Source: Spirochaetota bacterium
GTDB lineage: Bacteria > Spirochaetota > UBA4802 > UB4802
Direction of reading: 5' to 3'
Assembly: GCA_040756435.1 (NCBI GenBank)
Contig: JBFLZD010000037.1
Location: 1-36,270, forward strand
Length of the DNA stretch: 36,270 bases
In this document: positions 22,588-30,510 of the stretch, one piece after another
Layout: each line of letters opens with the position of its first letter
Position numbering within the stretch: the stretch's first letter is position 1
The notes under the pieces: generated by a model
Told to the model about the DNA's origin: nothing
The model's input: the letters and a program-made list of their open reading frames with translations, nothing else
The model's database searches: none
Made by a program: the position numbers and the translations under genes

Positions 22588-22887
22588 TTAGCGTTTTATT
22601 GTTTTATTCCGTTTGATACTTACATTGATAAGATAATACAGTATAACCTGCCCAAGAAAAAGCGCACTGACAATTGCAGCAGGTACTCCATAGCCGGGGA
22701 GCTTAAACGTATTGACAATCCAGGATGGTATAAATATATAGCACAGTGCAAAAATGAAAAGTATCCCCACAAGTTTTAATTTTATTTTTTCGCTGAATGG
22801 GCTCATCACTATTTTAAATAACAGTACAATCCATAAAAAAACTGAACCAATTATTGCAAACATGTATAACGCTGATGCATCGATCAT
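22588..22887 (-). CDS. Small membrane protein with three helices, unknown
   Basis: 99 residues with hydrophobic helices at about 7-27 (LYMFAIIGSVFLWIVLLFKIV), 37-57 (LKLVGILFIFALCYIFIPSW) and 67-88 (GVPAAIVSALFLGQVILYYL), and a basic C-terminus (SIKRNKTIKR). An AAGAGGA ribosome binding site precedes the ATG. It looks intact although it lies in a patch of decayed genes. I do not recognise the family. A GCGATAGT copy sits just after its stop (22570-22577). Confidence 0.6.
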   Translation of the reverse strand: MIDASALYMFAIIGSVFLWIVLLFKIVMSPFSEKIKLKLVGILFIFALCYIFIPSWIVNTFKLPGYGVPAAIVSALFLGQVILYYLINVSIKRNKTIKR

Positions 22888-22925
22888 AGTAGTATCCTCT
22901 TATTGTGTAGTTTTTTGAAGGTATT

Positions 22926-23069
22926 TCACAATTGCATTCTTAAAGTTATTCTCTGTGTTTTCCAATCAGACACGTATGCATCATACGTAATATGCTGGAA
23001 TTCCTTGATTTGTTTATAATATGTTTCAAGCTCCGACAATTTGTGAAGAATCAGAGGCGTATCTACCAA
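22926..23069 (-). pseudogene. hepT: Truncated HEPN toxin (HepT/DUF86 family)
   Basis: A TTG start at 23069-23067 with a strong ribosome binding site (AGGAGG, about seven bases away) opens LVDTPLILHKLSELETYYKQ, continuing through HITYDAYVSDWKTQR. This is the N-terminus of DUF86/HepT RNase toxins (usually LEEYLxxLxxL, then YLxDWxxQRAVER). It stops after 47 residues, while the family has about 135 to 145, so the catalytic RX4-6H motif is missing. In another frame the DNA continues ENNFKNAIVKYLQ, suggesting a frameshift or internal deletion. It overlaps the 3' end of the antitoxin gene by 44 bases. Confidence 0.7.
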
Positions 23070-23484
23070 TCTTATACCTCCTGTACAGTATCTGTTTTTC
23101 TTTAATAGCAAAATCAAAATATTTTCTTAATGCCAGCGATTCAAAGGTATGTCTAAAGAATGGTTCTTTGTCAACTAAAAGCATTTTATGGTGCATTATA
23201 CGTCCCACAAGACTTTCTGGTGCAGTATTCAAAATAACAATATCAATCTCGGATGTGTGACAGATATCCGACAGAGTTAAAAAAAGATTCATAGTGTACT
23301 CTGCAATATTGTTTGTATCACGCACATATGTAGCAATATCTATATCTGACAAAGGCTTTTGAACACCTTTAGCTAACCCACCAAACAGGTACGCAAAAAT
23401 GATGTTAGTATCACAATATAATGCCTGTTTCACTTCCTGTATGTATTCATACACATTATTGGGGATGTGTTCATAGTGAATCAT
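23026..23484 (-). CDS. mntA: MNT-type nucleotidyltransferase antitoxin (MntA family)
   Basis: A 152-residue minimal nucleotidyltransferase. The signature FGGLAKGVQKPLSDIDIATYV at about 34-54 corresponds to GSX10DXD, but the serine is glycine (GG-N10-DID). A third acidic residue lies in EIDIVILN at about 99-106. MntA antitoxins in known HepT/MntA pairs add AMP to the HEPN toxin. Here the toxin downstream is truncated, and the changed serine may weaken catalysis, so the antitoxin may be decaying too. The start has only a distant AAGGA. Confidence 0.82.
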   Translation of the reverse strand: MIHYEHIPNNVYEYIQEVKQALYCDTNIIFAYLFGGLAKGVQKPLSDIDIATYVRDTNNIAEYTMNLFLTLSDICHTSEIDIVILNTAPESLVGRIMHHKMLLVDKEPFFRHTFESLALRKYFDFAIKEKQILYRRYKIGRYASDSSQIVGA

Positions 23485-23698
23485 GGTGATTTTTAAATGT
23501 CCTTACGTAAAGTATATTTAAAAGATATTCACGTACGCTTTTGGTGTCAATTAAAATAGTACCAGGTAAAAAACCAATACACAACGTGGATGATAAAAAT
23601 CCATGCAGTACAAAATCTTTGTAAATATATTTGACGGTGATTATCTTGTATGGTACTATATTTACGCCAGTATGACGTTTATGGTAATTATGGCACAT
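23471..23698 (-). CDS. Doubtful 75-residue frame upstream of mntA
   Basis: This frame begins MCHNYHKRHTGVNIV and overlaps the mntA start by 14 bases. No ribosome binding site, domain or family is visible. It may be a remnant of a decayed gene, or chance in AT-rich DNA. I list it because it would otherwise leave an unexplained gap beside the toxin-antitoxin remnant. Confidence 0.2.
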   Translation of the reverse strand: MCHNYHKRHTGVNIVPYKIITVKYIYKDFVLHGFLSSTLCIGFLPGTILIDTKSVREYLLNILYVRTFKNHHDSL

Positions 23699-23843
23699 AG
23701 TGAAAGGTTTTACTGCACGAAGTTTTCATAAAACAATTGTATCACGGTATTTCTAAAACAAAAATCTGTTTATACTATTGTTTTTAATTCTAGAAGGTTA
23801 CGTATGATGATTGATGACAACATTCATAGAGTTTTTCACGACA

Positions 23844-25100
23844 TCACGTAACTACCGGTATCTCATCCCAGTGTGTGGTGTAGCGCGGTGAAAGAAATTT
23901 GCGGCGCATGGACCAGGGGCGCACCACACCTTCCGAAGCAAAATATACCGTACCACGACCATGCTCTCTGTTAACGCTGTCAACTGCCTGCATGAGCCGG
24001 TAGCGCTTTTCATAATTGTGCATATGAACAAAAAGTGTGGGCGATAGTTCCTGATACGGGATAATGTCAGTGAGCATAACACCCACTTTCTTATAACGAT
24101 ATCCTTCACGATATATGCTACACAACGCGGTGTGTGCTGCTACAATGATATCCGGTGTGTACGCTGAGTGCACATCAAGGACAACCGTTGCACTGCATGA
24201 ATACTGTGGTTCGTTCTTAAACGGATTGGTTGATGCAACTACGGTGACTGCACCGGCAGCACAATGCTGCTTTCGCAGTTTGTTTGCAGCAATGGCGCTG
24301 TAATGGGCCGCTGCCTGGTCAAGTTCATGCAAGCTTTCCACAGGCCTGCCAAACGAGCGTGAGCTTACAATGGCTTTTTTGGGTGGCGGTGCATCCTCAA
24401 AGGTAATGCAGGGAATACCGCGTAGTTCGTACACAGTTCTAAGCCCCACCACGGTCATCTTCTTTTTTATGAAGCTATCATCGGTGTTGATAAGCTGCCA
24501 TACATTGGATATCCCATGGCTTTGTAACATACGGGCATAACGCCTCCCTATGCCCCATACCTCAGCAATGTCAATTTTTTCAAGCAACGGTTGACAGTAA
24601 CTATCGCCCGCTAAAACAAACACACCACTTTGTGTGCGCTTTTTTGCAATATGATTTGCAAGCTTGGCAAGCGTCTTGGTGGCTCCCATACCCACCGAAA
24701 CAGGGATACCTGTCCACTGCATAACCTTTTGCCTGACGGAAAGCGCATACTGCTGTGCTTCTGCAGGCGGGACATTGCACAGTAAAAATGCCTCATCAAT
24801 AGAGTACACCTCAACATACGGTGCGCAGGTTGACAATGTATCCATGACACGGCGCGACATATCAGCATACAATGCGTAGTTTGACGAAAACACTGCAACC
24901 TGGTGACGCTCAAGTGTCTCCTTACACTGATGAAATGGCGCCCCCATTTCTATGCCAAGCGCCTTTGCCAGCGGGCAGCGCGCTATGACATTGCCATCGT
25001 TGTTTGACAGCACCACCACCGGGCGCCTTGCAAGCGCGGGATTACACACCTTTTCGCACGAAGCGTAGAAGTTGTTGCAGTCAACCAGCGCGTACCACAT
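23844..25100 (-). CDS. umuC: DNA polymerase V catalytic subunit (UmuC)
   Basis: A Y-family translesion polymerase of 418 residues, starting at MWYALVDCNNFYASCEKV; the longer frame to 25142 overlaps umuD and is not needed. Catalytic acidic residues are in LVDCNNFYASCE and VYSIDEAFL (SIDE motif). The helix-hairpin-helix region is DIAEVWGIGRRYARML. The little-finger domain follows and the C-terminus is SMRRKFLSPRYTTHWDEIP, a UmuC-type end. It starts two bases after umuD, as in other umuDC operons. Two GCGATAGT copies are inside it, in opposite orientations (24041 and 24600), giving ELSP and AGDSY in the protein. Confidence 0.95.
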   Translation of the reverse strand: MWYALVDCNNFYASCEKVCNPALARRPVVVLSNNDGNVIARCPLAKALGIEMGAPFHQCKETLERHQVAVFSSNYALYADMSRRVMDTLSTCAPYVEVYSIDEAFLLCNVPPAEAQQYALSVRQKVMQWTGIPVSVGMGATKTLAKLANHIAKKRTQSGVFVLAGDSYCQPLLEKIDIAEVWGIGRRYARMLQSHGISNVWQLINTDDSFIKKKMTVVGLRTVYELRGIPCITFEDAPPPKKAIVSSRSFGRPVESLHELDQAAAHYSAIAANKLRKQHCAAGAVTVVASTNPFKNEPQYSCSATVVLDVHSAYTPDIIVAAHTALCSIYREGYRYKKVGVMLTDIIPYQELSPTLFVHMHNYEKRYRLMQAVDSVNREHGRGTVYFASEGVVRPWSMRRKFLSPRYTTHWDEIPVVT

Positions 25101-25102
25101 AG

Positions 25103-25519
25103 TTAGCCCACCGTACGGATGATATGGACCACCACTCCCCACAGTGTGCAGTCAACCTCCGGGGTCAGAGCAATTGGCTGGTACGATTGGTTGTCGGGAA
25201 CAAGCATGGTGCTGCCGTTGTGCATAACAAGACGCTTTACGGTAAGCTCACCATTTACTGCAGCAATGACAATGCTGCCACTGGATGGGGTCAGAGCCCT
25301 GTCCACCACCAGGATGTCACCATGAATAATGAGGGGTGCCATAGAATCGCCTGAAACACGTACAAAGAATGTGGCTGCGGGATGGCGTATCAGGTGTTCA
25401 TGTAAGTCCAGTGTCTTTTCAACATAGTCATCCGCCGGGGAGGGGAACCCCGCCTTGATTGCCATAAGATACAGAGGTGCTTTTGGCGGTAATGCACAAT
25501 GGATTAGCTGTACTGGCAT
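25103..25519 (-). CDS. umuD: UmuD, self-cleaving translesion polymerase subunit
   Basis: 138 residues from the ATG at 25519 (MPVQLIHCAL), preceded by AAGGA; the upstream extension to 25684 is non-family sequence. The cleavage site is KAGFPSPADDYVEK (Ala-Gly). The catalytic Ser is in SGDSM at about 55-58 and Lys in ELTVKRL at about 92-95. On damage, RecA filaments would trigger cleavage and UmuD' would join UmuC. ALTP occurs twice, in DRALTPSSG and PIALTPEVD, each encoded by a copy of the GGGGTCAGAGC word. These are positions where Escherichia coli UmuD has different residues. Confidence 0.95.
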   Translation of the reverse strand: MPVQLIHCALPPKAPLYLMAIKAGFPSPADDYVEKTLDLHEHLIRHPAATFFVRVSGDSMAPLIIHGDILVVDRALTPSSGSIVIAAVNGELTVKRLVMHNGSTMLVPDNQSYQPIALTPEVDCTLWGVVVHIIRTVG

Positions 25520-25612
25520 ATCGTATTCCTTTGAAAATAAAATTTTGCTGTCATGGCGTATGCGTATTGGGTGTAACACATGTATTTTGCACCACAGTTG
25601 TTTTACTTCTAA

Positions 25613-25645
25613 GACTAAAGATATACTATACATAAATTTAGTCAA
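25613..25645 (-). promoter_or_regulatory. Candidate umuDC promoter and operator
   Basis: GACTAAA (25613-25619) and TTTAGTC (25637-25643) are exact inverted copies with 17 bases between. On the minus strand TTGACT (25645-25640) could be a -35 with TATCTT 16 bases on as -10, so the symmetric site covers the promoter, about 95 bases before umuD. A LexA-type SOS repressor is a natural candidate but the sequence is not a known SOS box. Confidence 0.45.
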
Positions 25646-25788
25646 CATAAGTTTTGGTAAATTTTGAAAAAAAATTGTAGCCATGCTATCACACTATTTG
25701 CTTTGTGTGTAACTATATACAGTGATACAATGGACAAAAGTATCATGTTTTGTTCATAAATTGCCGTTATATGAAGCAGGGGATTTCT

Positions 25789-28023
25789 ATGAATTTGCCA
25801 GATAGCTATTTTCTGCAACCATATAAAAACAAGGATATTGTGCTGCAACTGAAGGCATGGGCAGCACTGATATTCAACTTTTCTTTACTATTTATTGTAA
25901 CCATTATGGGAATTTACTTTGTTGCCCATGGTACAACAGATCCTGCCATACTGCTCCCTTTTGCAGGTGGAATTTTAACAGCACTTATTTCATTACTATT
26001 GTTAAGAAAAGGAAGGTTTCAAATTGCAGCAAATATATCGTTTGCAAGTGTGCAGATAGCACTGTGGATTGTTATGTTCTTTGAAAAAGGGCAGATACTG
26101 CAACGATTGGACACCATAACGTTAGTAGCTGCCAGCCTTGTATATACCCCGCTTCTTTTTATTGAACGCAGGCGAGGGATATGGTTCTATTATTCAGCTA
26201 ATATGTTGCTTCTTATTATTTTTACTGTGTACTCACGGTTTCATTTAGGTTTACATCGATGGGAAGCCATTGAGTATTTCATGGACTCAAGCTTGGCATT
26301 AACGTTTGTTGCGGTTATTTCGTACTTGATTTTCTCAATCCATAAATTGGGAATAATAAATGCAAAAAAAGCAGAAGAAAAAATACAGCGGCAGTATGAA
26401 GAATTGTCAGCTACCAATGAAGAATTAGAAGCAATGAATGAAGAATTAGCTGCAATTAATGAAGAGCTTGAACAGACGCAGCAGGAGCTATTATTAAGCA
26501 ATATTAATCTTCAAAAGGAAACTGCTCAGCTACAGGCTATATTGGTATCGATAGCAGATGGGATTGTGGTTACCGATGAAAACGGAATTATTACCAGCAT
26601 CAATGCTGCTGCGCTCAAACTTTTTGGATTACACCATGATGTGGTAGGGAAACCATTCAAAGAACATTGTACGATAATTAATGCAAAAACGAATACCCCC
26701 TATGATGATCCGGTAACAAAGGTGTTGTCAGAAGGAATACCTGTGGCACTTTTCCGCAATACTATTATACGAAACAATGGGGATATATATCATACACATA
26801 TCGTTTGCACCCCATTATATGTTGCCAATAAAATTGCTGGCTGTATTGTTGACATACGTGATATGACCGATGTGGTACGGTATGAAGAAGAGCTTGTGAA
26901 GACAGCAAAATATGAATCTTTGAGCATATTTGCCGGTGGGATAGCTCATGATTTTAACAATATGCTTGGTGCAATTTTAGGGAATATCTCAATTATTGAA
27001 CAAATTGCCGGTAATAACGAAAAAATAACAAAAGCAACACAGCGGGCAGAAAAAGCAATAATGAAGGCACGGGATCTTACCACCCAGCTTTTAGCTTTCT
27101 CTAAAGGCGGTGCACCGGTTAAAACATCCACATCGTTGGTCAATATCATTAAAGATACTGCTGAATTTGTCCTGAGTGGCTCTCCAATCCAGTGCAATGT
27201 AGAAATTGACGATGATCTCCATAATGCACTTGTTGACCCAATCCAGATTTCACAGGTAATCCATAATATCATTCTTAATGCCCGCCAGGCAATACAAGGA
27301 CAGGGCGCAATTACCATTACTGCCAAAAATGTTTTTCTTACCAGTCCTGATTCCCCCGTACAATGTAATTATATTGCAATATCAATCCATGATACGGGTG
27401 AAGGTATACCTGCTGATGTTATGCCCTATATCTTTGACCCATTTTTTACAACGCGAGATGGTGGACACGGATTGGGGCTATCAATTGCATATTCAATAGT
27501 AAAAAAACATGATGGCCATATTACTGTTGAATCATCAAATAAAGGAACGCTGTTTACCATTTATTTACCTACCGCTCTATCGAATGCTGAAAATTCTATT
27601 GAAACATCATATTATAGTGATAAACCTTCACAGATGCATATATTGATTATGGATGATGATTCTCTGATAGCTGAATCACTGAGTGAAATGCTTGCACTGC
27701 AGGGGTGTACTGCGGTTACCGTGAGCAATGGCGATGATGCCCTCAAAGCTTTTGCAGATGCTCTGAAACAACATAAACCCTTTACTGCTGCTATTCTTGA
27801 TCTTACCATAAAAGGTGGTAAAGGTGGAGTTGAAATAGTGAAAGAATTGCACACAATCGATCCTAATTGCAAATTCATTGCAACAACCGGTTACACCAAC
27901 GAGCCAATTATAGCCAATTACAGGGATTTTGGCTTTGAAGCAATCCTGCGAAAGCCTTTTACCATGCATGAATTGACACAGATACTATCGCACATTACTA
28001 AAGAAAACTTAAAATACAATTAA
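25789..28023 (+). CDS. Membrane hybrid histidine kinase (PAS-HisKA-HATPase-REC)
   Basis: 744 residues from the ATG at 25789, which has a good ribosome binding site (CAGGGGA, five bases away). Six or so membrane helices fill about 20-190. A heptad coiled coil follows (EELSATNEELEAMNEELAAI, continuing into NEELEQ) at about 203-235. A PAS domain covers about 250-370. HisKA has GGIAHDFNNMLGAIL with the phospho-accepting His, and the HATPase domain has NARQAI, DTGEGIP and GGHGLGLSIA. The C-terminal receiver (about 620-744) has IMDDDS, acceptor D in AILDLTIKGG, and RKPF. The first-neighbour umuDC is divergent; no partner regulator is adjacent. The signal is unknown. Confidence 0.92.
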   Translation: MNLPDSYFLQPYKNKDIVLQLKAWAALIFNFSLLFIVTIMGIYFVAHGTTDPAILLPFAGGILTALISLLLLRKGRFQIAANISFASVQIALWIVMFFEKGQILQRLDTITLVAASLVYTPLLFIERRRGIWFYYSANMLLLIIFTVYSRFHLGLHRWEAIEYFMDSSLALTFVAVISYLIFSIHKLGIINAKKAEEKIQRQYEELSATNEELEAMNEELAAINEELEQTQQELLLSNINLQKETAQLQAILVSIADGIVVTDENGIITSINAAALKLFGLHHDVVGKPFKEHCTIINAKTNTPYDDPVTKVLSEGIPVALFRNTIIRNNGDIYHTHIVCTPLYVANKIAGCIVDIRDMTDVVRYEEELVKTAKYESLSIFAGGIAHDFNNMLGAILGNISIIEQIAGNNEKITKATQRAEKAIMKARDLTTQLLAFSKGGAPVKTSTSLVNIIKDTAEFVLSGSPIQCNVEIDDDLHNALVDPIQISQVIHNIILNARQAIQGQGAITITAKNVFLTSPDSPVQCNYIAISIHDTGEGIPADVMPYIFDPFFTTRDGGHGLGLSIAYSIVKKHDGHITVESSNKGTLFTIYLPTALSNAENSIETSYYSDKPSQMHILIMDDDSLIAESLSEMLALQGCTAVTVSNGDDALKAFADALKQHKPFTAAILDLTIKGGKGGVEIVKELHTIDPNCKFIATTGYTNEPIIANYRDFGFEAILRKPFTMHELTQILSHITKENLKYN

Positions 28024-28106
28024 TGTAATAATGTAAACTCACACCATCTTCGATAGTACGATTATAGTATTAATTCCATGTCCTTTTTTAAAAGCAAATA
28101 GTGAAA

Positions 28107-28757
28107 TTAAACAGGATCTATACAATCAGGTTCTTTATATAAAGGATTATTGACCTTTGTTGATACTGGATATATCACAAGTTTGGCATTGAAAGGTTGC
28201 ATGAGCTTTTGCAGTATTTCTATTGTTGTTTCTTTATTTATCCATTGATCAAATTCAGATTGTCGAATAATAACAGGCATACGGTTATGAATACTACTCA
28301 TCTGCTCACTGGCAGCAGTGGTAAGTATTGCACATGTACGTATCTGTCTATCGTTAATTGTTATACTATCAAAAATACCGGCAAAGCCAAAAAAATCTTC
28401 CACCGTAATATAATATGGTACCTTCTTTGTACCTTCTTTTTTCCATTCATAGAAACCGGATGCAAACACAATACACCTATTGTAAAAAAAAGCCCTTTTA
28501 AAACTGGGCTTCTGTATAACTGTTTCAACACGAGCATTGATTAATGGTTTAAATGAAGAAGGATCCTTTGTCCAGAACGGTATCAGGCCCCATTGTAATT
28601 CAACTAACTTTTTATCTGGTGTTTGCACCAGCGCCACAATATCTTCCCCGGGATAAATATTGTAGCGCGGTGCAGTATGATGTACCAGTACTTCCTCAAC
28701 CTGCAAACGCTGTGCAATGACATCTACAGGTTCAATCTGTGCAAACCTGCCGCACAT
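28107..28757 (-). CDS. SRAP domain protein (HMCES/YedK family)
   Basis: 216 residues. Family members cross-link covalently to abasic sites in single-stranded DNA through Cys2 and so protect replication forks. The start must expose that cysteine, so I choose ATG 28757 (MCGRFAQ) instead of the upstream TTG. Other active-site landmarks are NARVET at about 77-82, ASGFYEWKK at about 101-109, and IHNRMPVI at about 159-166 with the conserved His. The ATG comes one base after the stop of the M20 peptidase gene, so translation is coupled. The umuDC genes lie about 2.5 kb away on the same strand, but separated by an opposing gene. Confidence 0.94.
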   Translation of the reverse strand: MCGRFAQIEPVDVIAQRLQVEEVLVHHTAPRYNIYPGEDIVALVQTPDKKLVELQWGLIPFWTKDPSSFKPLINARVETVIQKPSFKRAFFYNRCIVFASGFYEWKKEGTKKVPYYITVEDFFGFAGIFDSITINDRQIRTCAILTTAASEQMSSIHNRMPVIIRQSEFDQWINKETTIEILQKLMQPFNAKLVIYPVSTKVNNPLYKEPDCIDPV

Positions 28758-28758
28758 G

Positions 28759-30219
28759 CTACATATGAGTTTTTTCAATTAATGCAATGAAAAACTTAAC
28801 GCTTTTACCCATATCAGATATACTGATCCTTTCATTAATACCATGAACTCGTTTTAAATCCTCAGCATTCATCTTAACAGGGGAAAAGCGGTATATCTGA
28901 TTTGATAACGCATTATAGTGTCGTGAATCGGTAGCACCAAGCACAAGGTATGGAGCCACAATAACATCAGGATTTATTTGCCGGGCGATAGTTGCTATTG
29001 AAATAAATGAGCCTGCCTGTATATCCGAAACTGGTGAAGGGTCATTTGACCACGGTGTTGCCTCAAGGGTAACTGCATCATTGCCAATTACTTTTTTCAA
29101 ATATGCAATGGTGGAATCCATAGTTTCACCAGGAAGGATCCGACAGTTTATCATGGCCCAGGCTTGAGTTGGCAGCACATTTTCTTTTTCACTTGCACCT
29201 GCCATGGTCACAGCAGCAGTGGTGCGAATCATGGCATTGGTTGATTCAGATTTTTCAAACTGCCATTTTAACAGCGGTTTAAAGCACCACATATTTGCAA
29301 ATAGTATACGTAATGGGAATTTCATGTGGGGTGCAACATATTCAAACATTTTCCGTGCAGGACTGTCAAAGTTCTTGGGAAAAGGGTTGTCTTCAACATT
29401 CACCAGAGCTTTGGACAAAACCCCCAGAGCTGTGTGGTGCGGTGGCATGGATGAGTGTCCACCCTCGCCTTTAACAGTCAGCTTCACGGTTAAATACCCT
29501 TTTTCAGCAATTCCAATCAGCGCAATAGGGCTTTCAACACCCGGTAGCATCCCTTCCATAATGGCTCCACCTTCATCTATAACATATTCAAGCTGAACAT
29601 TTCGTTGTTTTAGCAGTTTGGCTATAGCTTTGGCTCCCTCACCACCAACTTCTTCATCATGACCAAATGCTATATAAATTGTCCGTTTAGGAACAAAGCC
29701 TTTACTTATTAAAAATTCAACAGCCTCCATGATAGAAATTAACTGATTTTTTATATCCAGCGCACCCCTGCCCCATATGAAACCATCTGCTATTGTACCT
29801 GAAAAACCTGGATATTTCCACTGGTCTTTAGTTAACTCCTCAACCGGCACAACATCCTGATGTGCCATAAGTAGCATTGGCTTAAGTGAGGGGTCAGAGC
29901 CTTTCCAGGTGTACAGAAGCGCATATCCCGCAACAACTTCTTTTTTTAGTTTTTTATGGAATGCCGGGTATGTTTTGGCTAAAAATTTGTGTAATTGTTC
30001 AAACTGTTTAACATCCGTTTTTGCCTGGTCCTGATTGGAAACCGTTTGAATCTGAATTGCTTCTGAAAGATGTTGTGCAGCAGTCATAGGATCAATTTTA
30101 TACGGAAATGCTTCTTTTACTTCAACCTGCTTTGAAGATAGTGTAAATGCTTTTACTACCAGAATTATTAAAAAAATAAGTACAAGTATGCCCAAACCTT
30201 TTAAAATATTTTTTATCAT
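28759..30219 (-). CDS. M20 family metallopeptidase (PM20D1/carboxypeptidase S-like)
   Basis: 486 residues with an N-terminal membrane anchor (about 8-26, GILVLIFLIILVVKAF). The zinc ligands of the M20 family are visible: His in LMAHQDVVPVE, bridging Asp in GRGALDIKN, the catalytic Glu pair in GHDEEVGGEG, Asp in YVIDEGGA and the final His in GATDSRHYN. The long form with ATDSRHY fits PM20D1/CPS1 rather than ArgE or DapE. Relatives hydrolyse peptides or N-acyl amino acids. The active domain probably faces the periplasm, although a cytoplasmic location cannot be excluded. A strong ribosome binding site (AAGGGGG) precedes it. Confidence 0.9.
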   Translation of the reverse strand: MIKNILKGLGILVLIFLIILVVKAFTLSSKQVEVKEAFPYKIDPMTAAQHLSEAIQIQTVSNQDQAKTDVKQFEQLHKFLAKTYPAFHKKLKKEVVAGYALLYTWKGSDPSLKPMLLMAHQDVVPVEELTKDQWKYPGFSGTIADGFIWGRGALDIKNQLISIMEAVEFLISKGFVPKRTIYIAFGHDEEVGGEGAKAIAKLLKQRNVQLEYVIDEGGAIMEGMLPGVESPIALIGIAEKGYLTVKLTVKGEGGHSSMPPHHTALGVLSKALVNVEDNPFPKNFDSPARKMFEYVAPHMKFPLRILFANMWCFKPLLKWQFEKSESTNAMIRTTAAVTMAGASEKENVLPTQAWAMINCRILPGETMDSTIAYLKKVIGNDAVTLEATPWSNDPSPVSDIQAGSFISIATIARQINPDVIVAPYLVLGATDSRHYNALSNQIYRFSPVKMNAEDLKRVHGINERISISDMGKSVKFFIALIEKTHM

Positions 30220-30282
30220 ACAATACCCCCTTTATAAAAATTTTACTATAAATTACAAAGACTCTAAATGAAAATACATACT

Positions 30283-30298
30283 CATACATTAATGTATG
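30283..30298. promoter_or_regulatory. Perfect 16-bp palindrome upstream of the M20 peptidase
   Basis: CATACATTAATGTATG equals its own reverse complement and lies 64 bases before the peptidase start. It has operator-like size and symmetry. No regulator gene is adjacent. Confidence 0.4.
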
Positions 30299-30391
30299 TG
30301 TTATGCACTACTTTAGTATACATTCATCTATAGTTTAATTATTCGTTGCATATCATAGCATCTTTTGCTTTTCATACATAATGCCTTTCTG

Positions 30392-30422
30392 TACTGTTTT
30401 TAACATAACTATGATAACAGTA
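30392..30422. repeat. Short inverted repeat
   Basis: TACTGTT (30392-30398) and AACAGTA (30416-30422) are exact inverted copies 17 bases apart. They lie between the peptidase promoter and the acyl-CoA synthetase terminator. Nothing else supports a function. Confidence 0.25.
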
Positions 30423-30455
30423 TAACTGCAAGCATTTTACCATTTTTTTAAATAA

Positions 30456-30485
30456 AAAAGGGCAGATATACGTTTCTGCCCTTTT
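30456..30485 (-). terminator. Terminator of the acyl-CoA synthetase gene
   Basis: GGGCAGA (30460-30466) and TCTGCCC (30475-30481) form a 7-bp stem with an 8-base loop, flanked by A-run and T-run, so it can work in both directions. It lies about 25 bases past the synthetase stop. Confidence 0.85.
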
Positions 30486-30510
30486 CATAAAATTAAGAAG
30501 AAGTATCCAA

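Noticed and set aside
23804-23851. 15-codon frame with an AGAAGG-like site, running into the end of umuC
   Set aside because: Too short to support; could be the start of a lost gene but nothing shows it.
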